DNA of 64,000 bases, taken from positions 1,352,843-1,416,842 of the forward strand of contig NC_052401.1 of NCBI RefSeq assembly GCF_009389715.1, written 5' to 3'. The DNA comes from Phoenix dactylifera. Its lineage: Eukaryota; Streptophyta; Magnoliopsida; Arecales; Arecaceae. Both the position numbers and the translations under genes were made by a program. Shown here one piece after another: positions 51,301 through 60,566 of this stretch. The notes beneath the pieces were generated by a model, which was not told the origin of the DNA, searched no databases, and saw nothing but the letters and a program-made list of their open reading frames with translations. The number at the start of each line of letters is the position of its first letter. Positions within the stretch are counted from its first letter, which is position 1.

Positions 51301-53195
51301 AGAACATCCGAAAGGAGCTGAAGCTCTTCAAAGTTGAAGAAATCAATGAAACTAGCAACAAAAGCTATGAGGATCAAGAATCAAACTAGCAACAAAAGCT
51401 ATGAGGATCAAAAAGAAGAATAAACCGAGGAAAGGAAGGAAGGGTGACAAGACAAAAAAACCAAGATAAAAGTTGTGAAAGCCGAGCCAAAAAGGGAGCA
51501 AATCAAGAAGCAAGCCAGTACAACTTGGAAAAATTACTAGAATCATTGTATGACTAGTAGGCACATGAAGGAGAAGCGTTGCAAGCTTCATGCTGAGCTA
51601 TAGCTTAAACAATTTCGAGACCTATGAAAATAAATCTACCCTTTAAGGGTTTTATGAACAAAGCGATCGTGAGAATTTGATGATGTTCAAATCTCAAAAC
51701 AGTCTGATCAAAATAAAAGTTTCCTTTTTAAGAAGAATTTTGACGAGCCATAACTCACAATTTAAGAAGAACCACAGGAAGCAACTGAATATGAAATTAA
51801 TGCAGAAGTCAAGATCTAGCACTTTTATTTTCATGATTATTTTCATTAGCTATGGCTATGTTGAAAATGTTGTAACCTCTTTCAACTAGAAAAGGAATCC
51901 AAGCTAGATTCTATAAGGGCAGACCTTACTAATATAGATAGAGCGATTAAATCCATTTTATAATCAATTAATGAAAGAAAAAGAGGACCTAAAACCTGCT
52001 TTGACAATTCTTTTATTTTTCCTTATTCGTTTAAGACATTTGAATTGAGCAAGTTGAAAGAAATCCTTTTCTTCTCTCCGACCGGATCAAATAAAGTAAA
52101 ATCCAAGGAGGCTCCAATAAAGGCAGGTATTTTAATGTATGTATGAAAGATGTAGGATGCTAACATGGATAGAGATGGCAACAAAAGATATGAGAAAGTT
52201 TAATTGGTGAATCTCACATTGCTTAATAACAATTGCAGGCCCAAACGCATCCAAAACCCAATCAAAATAACAAATCTATGACCTAAAAATATCACAATCT
52301 TGTTATCAAAAATTTCTCTCACAATTCCAACTTAACAGTCATATGTTCCTTGATGCCACTAAATTTTTATCACTGACGGAGATATATGCCTCAAGGAAAC
52401 TCCTTAACAAGAGTTAAGGTCAGGGCATACAACTGACCCTCACTACATGCCTACTGCCACAAGCAAAGTACCTAGTTTGCATTGTTCCCACATAATACAT
52501 ACCTTTAATGGTACCGATATTTAGGTATGCATGTTCCCATATATGTATGTAAAACGCCATTCTTGCCGTCCCTCATTCACGTCATCCTAAGTCACACGCA
52601 CCACTAGCAACACGAGAAGCTCCTCCAACCTCACTTTGCTTTTCAGTGAATAATTGCACTGATCAGAGACGGCAAATTGATGAAGCACATCTCATGCTGT
52701 ACCTTGCACCCAATCAATGCAGAGAAGGGTAAACAAGGGGTGACTACGTGTTCGGAGTTTGTACATATTTCAAGATTCAGCTATACATCAATAGGAAACC
52801 CTGAATCAGCGGATTCAACTCAAAATAATCAAAATCCTCAGCAGGACATCCCAAGATTCAGACACAAACAAACTCCAGCAGCAATTCGAATCCAATATAA
52901 GAACAGAACGACACGCGCTCTAGATAATAACTAACAAGAACGGAACCATAATATATGGGGAGAGAGATCTAGAGAGGAAACCTTCATGCTGGACGGACTG
53001 GCGCTGCCCGGGAGGCGTCCTCCTGGCGACGGTGCGGCCGACGAAGATGATGAACTCCTTGGCGGCGGTCCGCTGGAAGTAACCGAAGTGGCTCACATCG
53101 GAGACGTTGGCCAGCACCACCGGATCCACCGTCCCGGAGGAGGAGTCGCCGCCGGCGCCGGCGCATCGGAGGACGAGGAGGGCGGTGATCTTCAT
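37910..53195 (-). CDS. YKT6: YKT6 longin-domain R-SNARE
   Basis: YKT6 is a lipid-anchored R-SNARE that cycles between cytosol and Golgi/endosomal membranes and drives vesicle fusion. Coding exons: 52982-53195, 47642-47739, 44235-44339, 43404-43469, 38544-38630, 37910-37960 (TAA); phases join cleanly into 206 codons plus stop. The longin domain starts MKITALLVLRCAG and contains DVSHFGYFQRTAAKEFI. The SNARE motif spans about residues 140-198, with the zero-layer arginine near residue 171 (SVLARGEKLD). The last residues are CCTIL: Cys202 is the likely palmitoylation site and Cys203 heads the CTIL prenylation box. Length is close to the usual ~199; the extra residues are a Gly/Ser-rich insert (GAGGDSSSGT) after strand 1. 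Introns reach 5.2 kb. A foldback transposon sits 277 bp upstream of the ATG. Confidence 0.96.
39307..39342. repeat. (CT)n microsatellite
   Basis: About 17 CT units in a row lie in YKT6 intron 4, followed by TATAGG. This is a simple repeat. Confidence 0.9.
41098..42221. repeat. 559-bp tandem duplication in YKT6 intron 4
   Basis: The segment beginning ACTCCTCCAAGGAGATGTTG at 41101 is repeated from 41660 (ACTCCTCCAAGGATATGTTG). The two copies run in parallel to TTGTTATCTTCA (about 41656 and 42221). They look well over 90 percent identical, with small indels (for example an extra AAACAG near 41695). Both read through the same landmarks: CAGATCCCAGAAACTCTTTA, GCATTGCCTGAAATCCATCT and ATATGACTAGATTTTAAATG. 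The unit has no credible coding sequence. Confidence 0.9.
42262..42440. repeat. Third, diverged partial copy of the 559-bp unit
   Basis: This segment matches only the middle of the unit: GAGTATTACTACTCCCTATA, ATCATCCTTAAATCATCAAT and CTTTTCCAAATTTAATTGCA. It is much more diverged than the two full copies, so repetition here predates the recent duplication. Confidence 0.7.
44340..47641. other. YKT6 intron 2, no recognised element
   Basis: This 3.3-kb AT-rich intron lies between SAFSLLNM and VLDEYHK. Small ORFs only; no domain or transposon was recognised. Confidence 0.6.
47813..47862. repeat. (GAT)n(GAA)n microsatellite
   Basis: About eight GAT units run directly into about seven GAA units in YKT6 intron 1, close to exon 2. 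The Asp/Glu-rich ORF here is a by-product of the repeat. Confidence 0.9.
48800..49780 (-). mobile_element. Decayed RTE-type LINE reverse-transcriptase fragment
   Basis: Read on the minus strand across several frames, this stretch gives pieces in the order of plant RTE reverse transcriptases. They are FPIQIGLHQGSKLS (near 49560), DGQEIPSYNRF with QKNGDIDED (near 49270), MRMLRWLC (near 49090), LGELVRRGALI (near 48930) and PIEVLRKDLE (near 48860). Many stops and frameshifts separate them, so it is a dead copy. It lies in YKT6 intron 1 in the gene's own orientation. Family assignment rests on recalled motifs. Confidence 0.7.
49886..50545 (+). repeat. Left LTR-like repeat of a decayed retroelement
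   Basis: This stretch opens TGTGGGAGTTGTAAATTGAA. Its second half matches 51660-52120 in order: AAAGTAAAAGTTTCC, CCTTTCAACTAGAAG, TCAATTATTCAATTAATAAA, TTCACAATTCTCTTATTTTT, TTAAGCAGGTTAAAC. The similarity looks like an old LTR pair. Exact ends were not resolved. Confidence 0.5.
50546..51655 (+). mobile_element. Internal region of the decayed LTR element, with gag-like zinc knuckle
   Basis: Near 51546-51600 one frame reads CMTSRHMKEKRCKLHAEL, followed by a stop. This resembles the C-terminal part of a retroviral-type zinc knuckle (CxxxxHxxxxC then KLHPEL), as in plant retrotransposon gag proteins. Lys/Glu-rich sequence precedes it. No protease, integrase or reverse transcriptase was seen. 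It is a non-autonomous or heavily deleted element. Confidence 0.45.
51349..51410. repeat. 34-bp tandem duplication
   Basis: AAACTAGCAACAAAAGCTAT plus GAGGATCA occurs at 51349 and again at 51383. It lies inside the gag-like region. Confidence 0.85.
51660..52120 (+). repeat. Right LTR-like repeat of the decayed retroelement
   Basis: This stretch aligns with the second half of 49886-50545: AAAATAAAAGTTTCC, CTCTTTCAACTAGAAAAGGA, ATAATCAATTAATGAAAG, TTGACAATTCTTTTATTTTT, TTGAGCAAGTTGAAAG. It appears shorter at its 5' end than the left copy. Confidence 0.5.
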
Positions 53196-53540
53196 CGGCG
53201 TCGACGGATCGGCGGCGCCCGCTAAAAAACCCTAGAAGCGGAAGGGAAGAGTAGGCGATGATCTTCTCTCCGTTCTCGACGGAGCGGGGCGAAAAACACA
53301 GAAGGAAAGAAGAGCAGTTAATGAGAAAGAAACGAAGAAGACGGAGACATACATAGTTATATACACTTATATTTGTATGTATGCTTGCAAGATGCGCGGT
53401 GTTTCCTGATTCCGTTGGCTGTTGTTGGGGGTATTTTGGGGAATTGGTGTCATTAAAGCGGCGAACTGTGAGGGTGGTTCTATATACACCCCCCCTATTG
53501 CTCAGGACACCCCCCAAAAATTAAAAAAAAATTAAATACT

Positions 53541-53665
53541 CTCTACACCCCCCCCCCCCCCCCCCCCCCCCAATTTGCTAAGGACACCCCTAAAAAATTA
53601 AAAATTCCTAAATTACCCCCCACCCCCCCCCCCCCACCTAAATTGCTCTCTACACCCCCCAAACC
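53541..53665. repeat. Degenerate tandem copies of the TIR inside the MULE
   Basis: CTCTCTACACCCC(C)n...TTGCTAAGGACACCCCTAAA (53541-53595) and TTGCTCTCTACACCCCCC (53643-53660) echo the outer TIR (CTATATACACCCC...TTGCTCAGGACACCCCCC). The first includes a C homopolymer of about 24 bases. This suggests that terminal sequence was duplicated within the left arm. Confidence 0.6.
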
Positions 53666-53825
53666 CCCCCCCCACCCCGCTCTTCCCCTCCAAAACACCT
53701 CGCCAACGCCCAAAACCCCCCCGTTCCCCCTTCTCCCTCTCGTCGCCGGCATTCTCCCGATCTCCGACCACCTCGCCGGCTTCTCCCAGAACCACCTCGC
53801 CGGCTTCTCCCGAAATTTTTTTTTT

Positions 53826-54037
53826 CACAGTTCGTGCTCCGTTCGGCACTGGATCGCCGAACAAAAGGCTTCTGTTCGGCTGAACAGTGCCGGACAGAAG
53901 CCTTCTGTTCGGCACTGTTCAGCCGAACAGATCTGTTCGGTTGAGGGTTGCCGAACAGAAGGCTTCTGTTCGGCACTGTTCAGCCGAACAGAAGCCTTTT
54001 GTTCGGCGATCCAGTGCCGAACGGAGCACGAACCGTG
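53826..54037. repeat. 212-bp near-perfect palindrome
   Basis: The centre is GAACAGATCTGTTC (53925-53938). Arms of 106 bases run out symmetrically to CACAGTTCGTGCTCC on the left and its complement on the right, with about seven mismatches, five of them close to the centre. T-rich and A-rich flanks extend the pairing outward. Each arm holds repeated GTTCGGC/GCCGAAC words that can form smaller hairpins. Confidence 0.9.
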
Positions 54038-54479
54038 AAAAAAAAAAATTTCGAAACAAGGTGGAACACGTACCTTTGCGGCCGATTCTTCGTCCCAAAT
54101 CACTAGTTGCTTGTCCATGCTTCGAATGGGGCTTAAATCTCCTTCAAAGATCGCCTAAACGATGTAAATGGATCGAGGGGTTTAAGGGGGGTTTGAGGGG
54201 GGGTTTTTTTTTTCTTTTCAAAACGAAACGGAGGAGGAGGAAGGGGGGGTGTATGAGAAAATTTCAAGGGCAATATGGTAATTACACTAAAGGTTAGTTT
54301 GGGTTTTTTTTTTTGGTTTTTGGGGGGTGTCCTGAGCAATAGGGGGGTGTATATAGAACTACCCGAACTGTGATCATCGAACCGGTTTTTCATCCGGTCG
54401 GGTACAATTTGGCGACGGACGTGGACCCGGCTGGGATCGACTGTTTTGAGAACGGCGTTATGACCTTAAAGGGCCTGAA

Positions 54480-54790
54480 GAAACATCCATGGCCGGAGGG
54501 AGATTCATTGGAGATTATTAAACAGATTTTACAGGATAAGACATGAGAGGCAGGCCAACTGCTTCTAGTCGACATTCGGATGCTATTGAAAAAGTTTGAT
54601 GCCTTTCAAATTATACATGCCTACCAGAAAGATAATAGAGCTGCGGATTGAGTCATCTTCTTTGCTGCTTACCACTCCGATGGGATTTTCTGGACCCGCC
54701 ATGTATCTATTCTTTCACCTCTAAGATGTATCACTCTCATGGCAGTACTTATACGAGATTAGTGTGCGCTGCCTATGTAAATAAAAAAAA
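54480..54790 (+). mobile_element. LINE 3' end with RNase H C-terminus (copy 1)
   Basis: One frame reads EGDSLEIIKQILQDKT, stop, EAGQLLLVDIRMLLKKFDAF, QIIHAYQKDNRAAD, stop, VIFFAAYHSDGIFW, then a stop at CGAGATTAG and an A-rich tail (54778-54790). The order LL-DI-LL, H-Y-N-R-A-A-D, H-S-G-W is the end of the plant RNase H-like domain found in LINEs. Both internal stops are TGA and could come from CGA and TGG by single transitions. It is a dead 5'-truncated copy. Confidence 0.7.
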
Positions 54791-54799
54791 CTAATAATT

Positions 54800-55800
54800 A
54801 CTTTTTTGCTGCAAAGGGTTATTTACATAGGAGATATTTTTTTTCAAAGTACCGGTCTTTGTTTTTGGTGATAAGTCACTCATTAAACTATATATCGTGT
54901 CTATGATCTTAACCGGAAGAACAACATTGCTCATAATTATTTGATAATTTGATAATGCTATTCAAAGGTGGGGACACAACCAAGGTGAATGGATGACAAG
55001 CGGGCAAATGTTATTCAACTACTCATGCGAAAGTATGAATCCCATATGCTATGGAACCATGCACAAATAGACGGGGGAGTTTTAACGTGCACATAAGACA
55101 AACACAAAGAGGCGTACATAAGAAACACGTAGGCGTCGGTTAAATTTGGAGACCGAATGTCCCACGTCTGAATGCTTTCGGTGGAAGCGCTACCGGTCCG
55201 CTGTTACCGAGGTGGCGCTGGGATGACATACTCACACATGGGTGAGGAACTCAGTAGAAGAAACCCACGGGTCGGAGAGAGTACGTGGAAATTTGTAGCT
55301 TACATCGAATATTTTCTTATGGAAGAGGAGCCCAGTGGGGCTGCTACACGGGTAAGATTTCCTCTCTCTCCTTCTACTTTTTTCAAAAAAAAAAAAAAAA
55401 AAAGTACATCATTTCACATTAAAAGCAATTGGTATTATTTGTTATTTAGAACTTCGGGCTGTACTAATTTCATACCAACAAGCTGTACTAGATCGCGAAA
55501 GGTAATTTTGGATGGAAATACTTCACTAGCACAAAAAACACATAAAATGTCACACAAAGCAAACCAAGCCACCACATCATGATTTCCCTCCACAAGGTGA
55601 GAAAGAAGAGGAGAAAAGGGGGCAAAAAACACGGAGGAAAAGTAGGCAACAAGCTATCATAAGATTGTCCTGTCGGTCCCATTGCTGAAATAGTCAATTG
55701 AGAAACTACCACCACGAAACACAATGGCGGGATCTGAAAACCTTAAAATTTCAAGAAGATTCAAAGCAGATACAAGGCTTGAAGGGAAACATCCATTGCT
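54800..55800. other. Intergenic, unassigned; poly(A) tract
   Basis: This is AT-rich to about 55040, then less so (55040-55370). An A-run at 55386-55403 is preceded by TTTCCTCTCTCTCC and may be the tail of a retroposed sequence whose body I cannot identify. No gene was recognised. Confidence 0.4.
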
Positions 55801-55816
55801 TTAAGATGGAACGAGA

Positions 55817-56226
55817 TCATGCCCTCTTGCTGCGGATCCGATGGGCGAGCTAGATGTCCTTGGGCATGATGGTAATGCGCTTGGTGCGGATGGCGCAAAG
55901 GTTAGTATCCTAAAAGAGACCGACGAGATATGCCCGGGCGACCTCCTGGAGGGCAGCAACAATGGAGCTCTCGAAGCGGAGGTCGGTTTTGAAGTCTTGG
56001 GCAATCTCACAGACGAGGCGCTAAAGGAAAGCTTGCAGATGAGGAGCTCTGTGCTCTTCTGGTACCTGCAGATCTCCTGCAATGCCACCGTGCCAGGGCG
56101 AAAGCAGTGGGGCTTCTTCACACCGCCGGTGGCCGAAGCCGATTTCCGGGCTGCCTTCGTCGCCAGCTGCTTGCGGGGGGCCTTGACGCCGGTGGACTTC
56201 CAAGCCGTCTGCTTGGTTGTTGCCAT
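55817..56226 (-). pseudogene. Histone H3 retropseudogene
   Basis: The single-exon copy starts [20 protein letters not shown] and keeps ATKAARKS and [14 protein letters not shown] 1-base deletion after LLICKLSF moves the frame. Conserved sequence then resumes as [16 protein letters not shown], a stop replaces Glu before [13 protein letters not shown], and another stop replaces Gln after MPKDI. The copy ends at TGA with HRIRSKRA just before it, so it is full length (410 bases against 411). Arg2, Arg8, Gly12, Arg40, Arg49 and Arg52 are changed, mostly as single transitions. It cannot make histone H3. The lack of introns suggests either retroposition or decay of an intronless H3 gene. Confidence 0.93.
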
Positions 56227-56299
56227 CTCAAACAATGAAAGCTACGATCAGAATTTCAAATTAGAGGATTGGAGATTAGGGCTTCGAGAAGGGATGCAA

Positions 56300-57540
56300 A
56301 TTTTTAATCAGTTTTTATGTTGTCAAATGTAGGATACTAGGATTATGTTTTAATGTTCTCGGCGTGTGTTCCCAGCTTCGTGTCCTGTTGCTGCATCCTC
56401 CGTGTCTACTCGTCTTGCTGCATGTTATTTCACAATGACAATAGCACGTATGGCATTGTGATGGCTGGTGTAATATAGGAATAGCATGTTGCGTCTTGCG
56501 TTTGGCCGCGCAATGGCTTAAGAATACTGTGGCGATACTAGTGAGAAGCTAAAAGATTGATTAATATAGGAAACTCCACATCGCTAGTATCTTAAAATCA
56601 ACACTGTCGATCTTCTTTTATTTACTTTCGAAAGTCGGTTGGAATACCAAAATAGTAGGGAAAACGTTGAACTTTCTAACTATTTAGATAATAGAAAGCT
56701 AAAATAACACAAAAGAATTCCAAATTTAACTAGATTTTTTCTCTTTCAAGAAAACATTTTTCCTCCTTTTTTTTTCTCCCACTCCATAGTTTTCAAAAAA
56801 TCAAACATACAATGAGCCAATCCTCTTTAGCTATGCAGGTCTATGTTGTTCAAAAAAACGCTTCTTCTGCACAAATCCTGCTGACTCAAAAGATTGATTA
56901 TAAGAAGTGATTATTTCACTTAGTTCAACCACAAAAACACCAATTGGCTAATTTGGTGAAATTTCTTGTTTTGAACGAAAGAACTTAGCCCGATGTCTAC
57001 TTTTATCTAATAAAGAGAGGTGGAGCTTCAACCCTGAAGCATGTTCATCAAAAAGCTTAATAGACCAGATCCGAGAGGCAACCATTTAGTGGAGTGAGGA
57101 TCCTGACAAGAGTTGGAACAATTGCCTATTTTTTGATATATTGAGGGCTTGCATAAAATGAAAAATGCAATGCAGACCGGTTGACCCCTTTTCTTTATGA
57201 AGAAAAAATTGATGACTGGCCATCTTTTGGCATCCCAGAACCTTTTTTACGAGTTGTTTCAAATTTGAATCCAGTATGGAGTTGCCGAGAAAGCATGTAG
57301 AAACTAAAAAAGCCACAGTCCCAACTTTCCTGCACACATGATGGAGTGGTGTTGAAACAGCCTGAATGTAGCAGAAGATTGTGGAATCAGGTGTTACAGC
57401 ATAACAGACATAATATCTCATTTTGATAGAGGAATCCACCTTCAGAATACATCATTCTCTGAAACATGGTTGAGATTTACATCCATTACTGGGACTCGAT
57501 GCAATACACAGCAGACCATGGGACTCGTATTCAGAACTTT
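56300..57540. other. Intergenic, no recognised gene
   Basis: A minus-strand ORF of 117 codons (57086-57439) is the longest here but has no domain, no start context and no clear family likeness. I do not call it a gene. The rest is AT-rich with nothing recognised. Confidence 0.5.
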
Positions 57541-57559
57541 AGATGCTCATGCTAGGCTC

Positions 57560-57710
57560 AGTTTTTTTTTTTATTATTTATGATGATGAAGAAGGAGGCA
57601 AAGCTACCCGGCCTTCATTAGAAAAATAGAATTTACAAAAACTATTTATAAAAAATTTGCAAGAAAAAATTAAAAAAATAATAAATTTTTTTTACAAAAG
57701 ATAGTGAAAC
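57560..57710 (-). mobile_element. Possible retroposon 3' tail
   Basis: On the minus strand, TTTCTAATGAAGGCCGGGTA then GCTTTGCCTCCTTCTTCATC lead into ATAATAAAAAAAAAA. A short coding-like end with a poly(A) run suits a LINE-type 3' end. No domain is visible, so the call is weak. Confidence 0.3.
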
Positions 57711-58074
57711 CTATTAAACTAATCAACAAGCTTAACAATTTCATACAGGCTAAGTTCACTTTCCTAAAGATTACAGTGTAAAGTCATGCAAGTGAGGGCG
57801 CAGTTCCCACAGGCAGGAAATGCACGATGCTCATCAGCCACAGATTCAACATTTGACAGTGCGAGTCAAGAAAGTGAGCGGAACCTTTCCTAAAGGTAAT
57901 CACTCACTATAATCAAGCTAGGTTTTGTTCCCAAATGACCAGCTCGAATCTAATTGCAGGTCCAGTGATCCTGTTTCTTCTTTCAAGATGCAGACTTATG
58001 ACCCAAATCCCAAGCTAGAAGGGCGATTATTTGCCTGACAATTAATTATATGCAGGAGAAGTTTGACTGGAGGA

Positions 58075-58278
58075 TCAAATGGCATCTAAGCCTTCTAGGT
58101 ACCAAGAATTAAAACTACTTTCATCTCTCCAAGCCTCAGCTGAAGCCTGATGATGCCACGTGTTTCCATCTCCAGGAAGCATCATGAAACCAGAACCATG
58201 GGAACCAGAAAATCTCATTGTGGCTATTATTTGAAAGCAGCAGGATTTGGTTAGCAACAGCTCAGAATACGACCACAC
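58075..58278 (-). other. Unassigned 67-codon ORF
   Basis: The C-terminal part (MRFSGSHGSGFMMLPGDGNT, then WHHQASAEAWRDESSFNSWY) looks protein-like in composition, and its codon use is not AT-driven like the surrounding ORFs. I know no family for it and see no splice partner. It could be the last exon of a lost gene, part of a non-coding transcript, or chance. Confidence 0.25.
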
Positions 58279-59034
58279 ATGGAGTTATCAAATAGATTCC
58301 CAAACGAAGAACATATGCCCTAGTGGTCCATAGTTCTAGACCAAGCAATCCGTCCCCCCTTACCTTACTAAAGATGCAGCTGTAGCCGCTGCCTCATGGT
58401 CCCCTCTATGAAAAAAAAAGTCTTATTCATCAGGTCGGACAGGCAAGGGTGCAAAAATACAGCCTGCCACATGCTGATGCACCAGTTGCATGCTTTGCTA
58501 TATGCATCATTGATTCGCGCTGTTAAAAAATAATGACGACACCTTCAAGGATGGTAGGCAAATAATGTTAAATTTCCAGTAATAGGATTGTTTGCAAAAA
58601 GAGGGTTCCATCGTCATTGATCATATATCTTGACCTGTGTGTACGACTTACACATACCATCACAAATATATTTGTAGGTGAATGATAAAAATTCAGTGCC
58701 TCAAACTTCGACACACAATATATTAACAAGCAATTAAAAATAAATAGACAGGTACATCAAGCTGCTAGATCTAAAAACCAAAAACCAAATTTGATAATTA
58801 GATACTGTGCTAGTACTACCATACAGCAACAGCCTACACAGCTGGAACAAAATAAGAATGAAGATCGAGTGCTGATCTAATGGCATCCATGAAATATACT
58901 GATAATATCTAAGTATACATGACCCAAGCAAATTTAACAGATCCTCAAGAAAACCACAACAATCTCAACTAGAAAAGCTTATATGACTCACTCAAAAGCC
59001 GCTTGAAGAGAGAAGAGACAATAACCCTGGGAAT

Positions 59035-59900
59035 TTAGAAGCACTTCCGATGAACAATCGAAGGACCAGACTCATCGTACTCTCCCTTTGATATCCACAT
59101 CTGTTGATCCAAAGTTAACAGACAGAATAGTGTTATACAAGTTGGAGACAGCCATGTATGCCAATTTTAATGTACAAAATGAAACCTATAACTTTGATCT
59201 AGAAACAAAAGGAAACAAGAAAACATACGAGAGGAAGCAAAATCTGACAAAATGGTAAATTGACTGTTTTATAAGAATATAGGCTTTCCATGCTGGGAAG
59301 GTATGAGTATTTACCTGCTGGAAAGTGCTAAGAGAGGCAAGGATAGAACCTCCAATCCAGACACTGTACTTTCTCTCGGGAGGGGCAACCACCTTAATCT
59401 TCATGCTGCTCGGGGCAAGGGCCGTGATTTCCTTGCTCATACGATCGGCAATACCAGGGAACATAGTTGAACCACCACTGAGAACAATGTTGCCGTACAG
59501 ATCCTTTCTGATATCCACATCACACTTCATGATGGAGTTGTAAGTGGTCTCATGGATTCCAGCAGCTTCCATGCCGATCAGGGATGGCTGGAAGAGCACC
59601 TCCGGGCACCTGAATCTCTCTGCCCCGATGGTAATCACCTGCCCATCAGGCAGCTCATAGCTCTTCTCGACAGAGGAGCTGCTCTTAGCTGTCTCCAGCT
59701 CTTGCTCATAGTCAAGGGCAACATAGGCAAGCTTCTCCTTCATGTCCCTGACAATTTCCCGTTCTGCAGTGGTAGTGAAGGAATAACCTCTCTCGGTAAG
59801 GATCTTCATCAAGGCATCGGTCAGATCACGACCAGCAAGATCCAAACGAAGGATGGCATGAGGGAGAGCATATCCTTCATAAATTGGGACGGTGTGACTC

Positions 59901-59931
<31 letters not shown>

Positions 59932-60552
59932 CAAGCAAAAGAGTGCAACCAACTCAGACAGAGAAGAACATGAGGCAGAAGATTTCATTCACGGACAATT
60001 ATGCTTACCAGTTGTGCGACCACTGGCATAGAGGGAGAGGACGGCCTGGATGGCAACATACATGGCAGGCACATTGAAGGTTTCAAACATAATCTGGGTC
60101 ATCTTTTCTCTGTTTGCCTTGGGGTTGAGAGGAGCTTCAGTGAGCAACACAGGGTGCTCCTCAGGGGCGACACGGAGTTCATTGTAAAAGGTGTGATGCC
60201 AGATTTTCTCCATGTCATCCCAGTTGCTAACAATACCATGCTCGATCGGATACTTCAAGGTAAGGATTCCTCTTTTCGACTGGGCCTCATCACCTACATA
60301 GGCATCCTTCTGGCCCATCCCAACCATGACACCAGTGTGGCGAGGTCGGCCTACAATGCTAGGAAAAACTGCCCTAGGTGCATCATCTCCAGCAAAGCCG
60401 GCCTGCAGGATGAATGAGATACATGAATATGTAGCCAGGCAGTTGATAACAATCATATGGGAGCAATATAGAGATGGGATTGATTGCCTGACCTTGACCA
60501 TTCCAGTGCCATTGTCGCAGACGAGAGGTTGGATATCCTCGGCATCAGCCAT
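59035..60552 (-). CDS. ACT: Actin
   Basis: Actin forms the microfilaments used in vesicle transport, cytoplasmic streaming and tip growth. Coding exons: 60493-60552 ([20 protein letters not shown]), 60009-60402, 59315-59928 and 59035-59100 (to KCF and TAA). Together they give 1134 bases and 377 residues, the standard plant length, with no stop or frameshift. Nucleotide-binding signatures [20 protein letters not shown] and [12 protein letters not shown], and the end [11 protein letters not shown], are intact. The three coding introns fall after residue 20, within Gly at TTG-IVLD, and before MWISKGEYD, which are standard plant actin positions. A further intron interrupts the 5' leader. Exact isoform class cannot be assigned from sequence alone. 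Confidence 0.98.
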
Positions 60553-60566
60553 CCGCCAAAGATCTG

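Larger units (their letters stand above)
53472..54364. mobile_element. Mutator-like foldback MITE upstream of YKT6
   Basis: This 893-bp element has terminal inverted repeats of about 45 bp. The left end reads GGGTGGTTCTATATACACCC and the right end is the complement of GGGTAGTTCTATATACACCC. Both continue through CTATTGCTCAGGACACCCCCC. The repeats differ at one base and one C-run length. Exact 9-bp direct repeats GAACTGTGA flank it (53463-53471 and 54365-54373), the hallmark of Mutator-superfamily insertion. The interior has C-runs, a large palindrome (53826-54037) and no transposase. Removing it and one duplication rejoins a plausible uninterrupted YKT6 upstream sequence. Its left end is 277 bp from the YKT6 start codon. 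Confidence 0.9.

Noticed and set aside
53543..54297. Multiple ORFs with repeated SAEQKASVRHCSAEQ-type peptides
   Set aside because: They are translations of the GTTCGGC palindrome in the MULE, not genes.
55841..56332. 163-codon plus-strand ORF
   Set aside because: It is antisense to the histone H3 pseudogene.
57086..57439. 117-codon minus-strand ORF
   Set aside because: No family likeness or motif and an ordinary AT-rich context; chance is sufficient.
59552..60417. Plus-strand ORFs of 138 and 159 codons
   Set aside because: They are antisense to actin exons.
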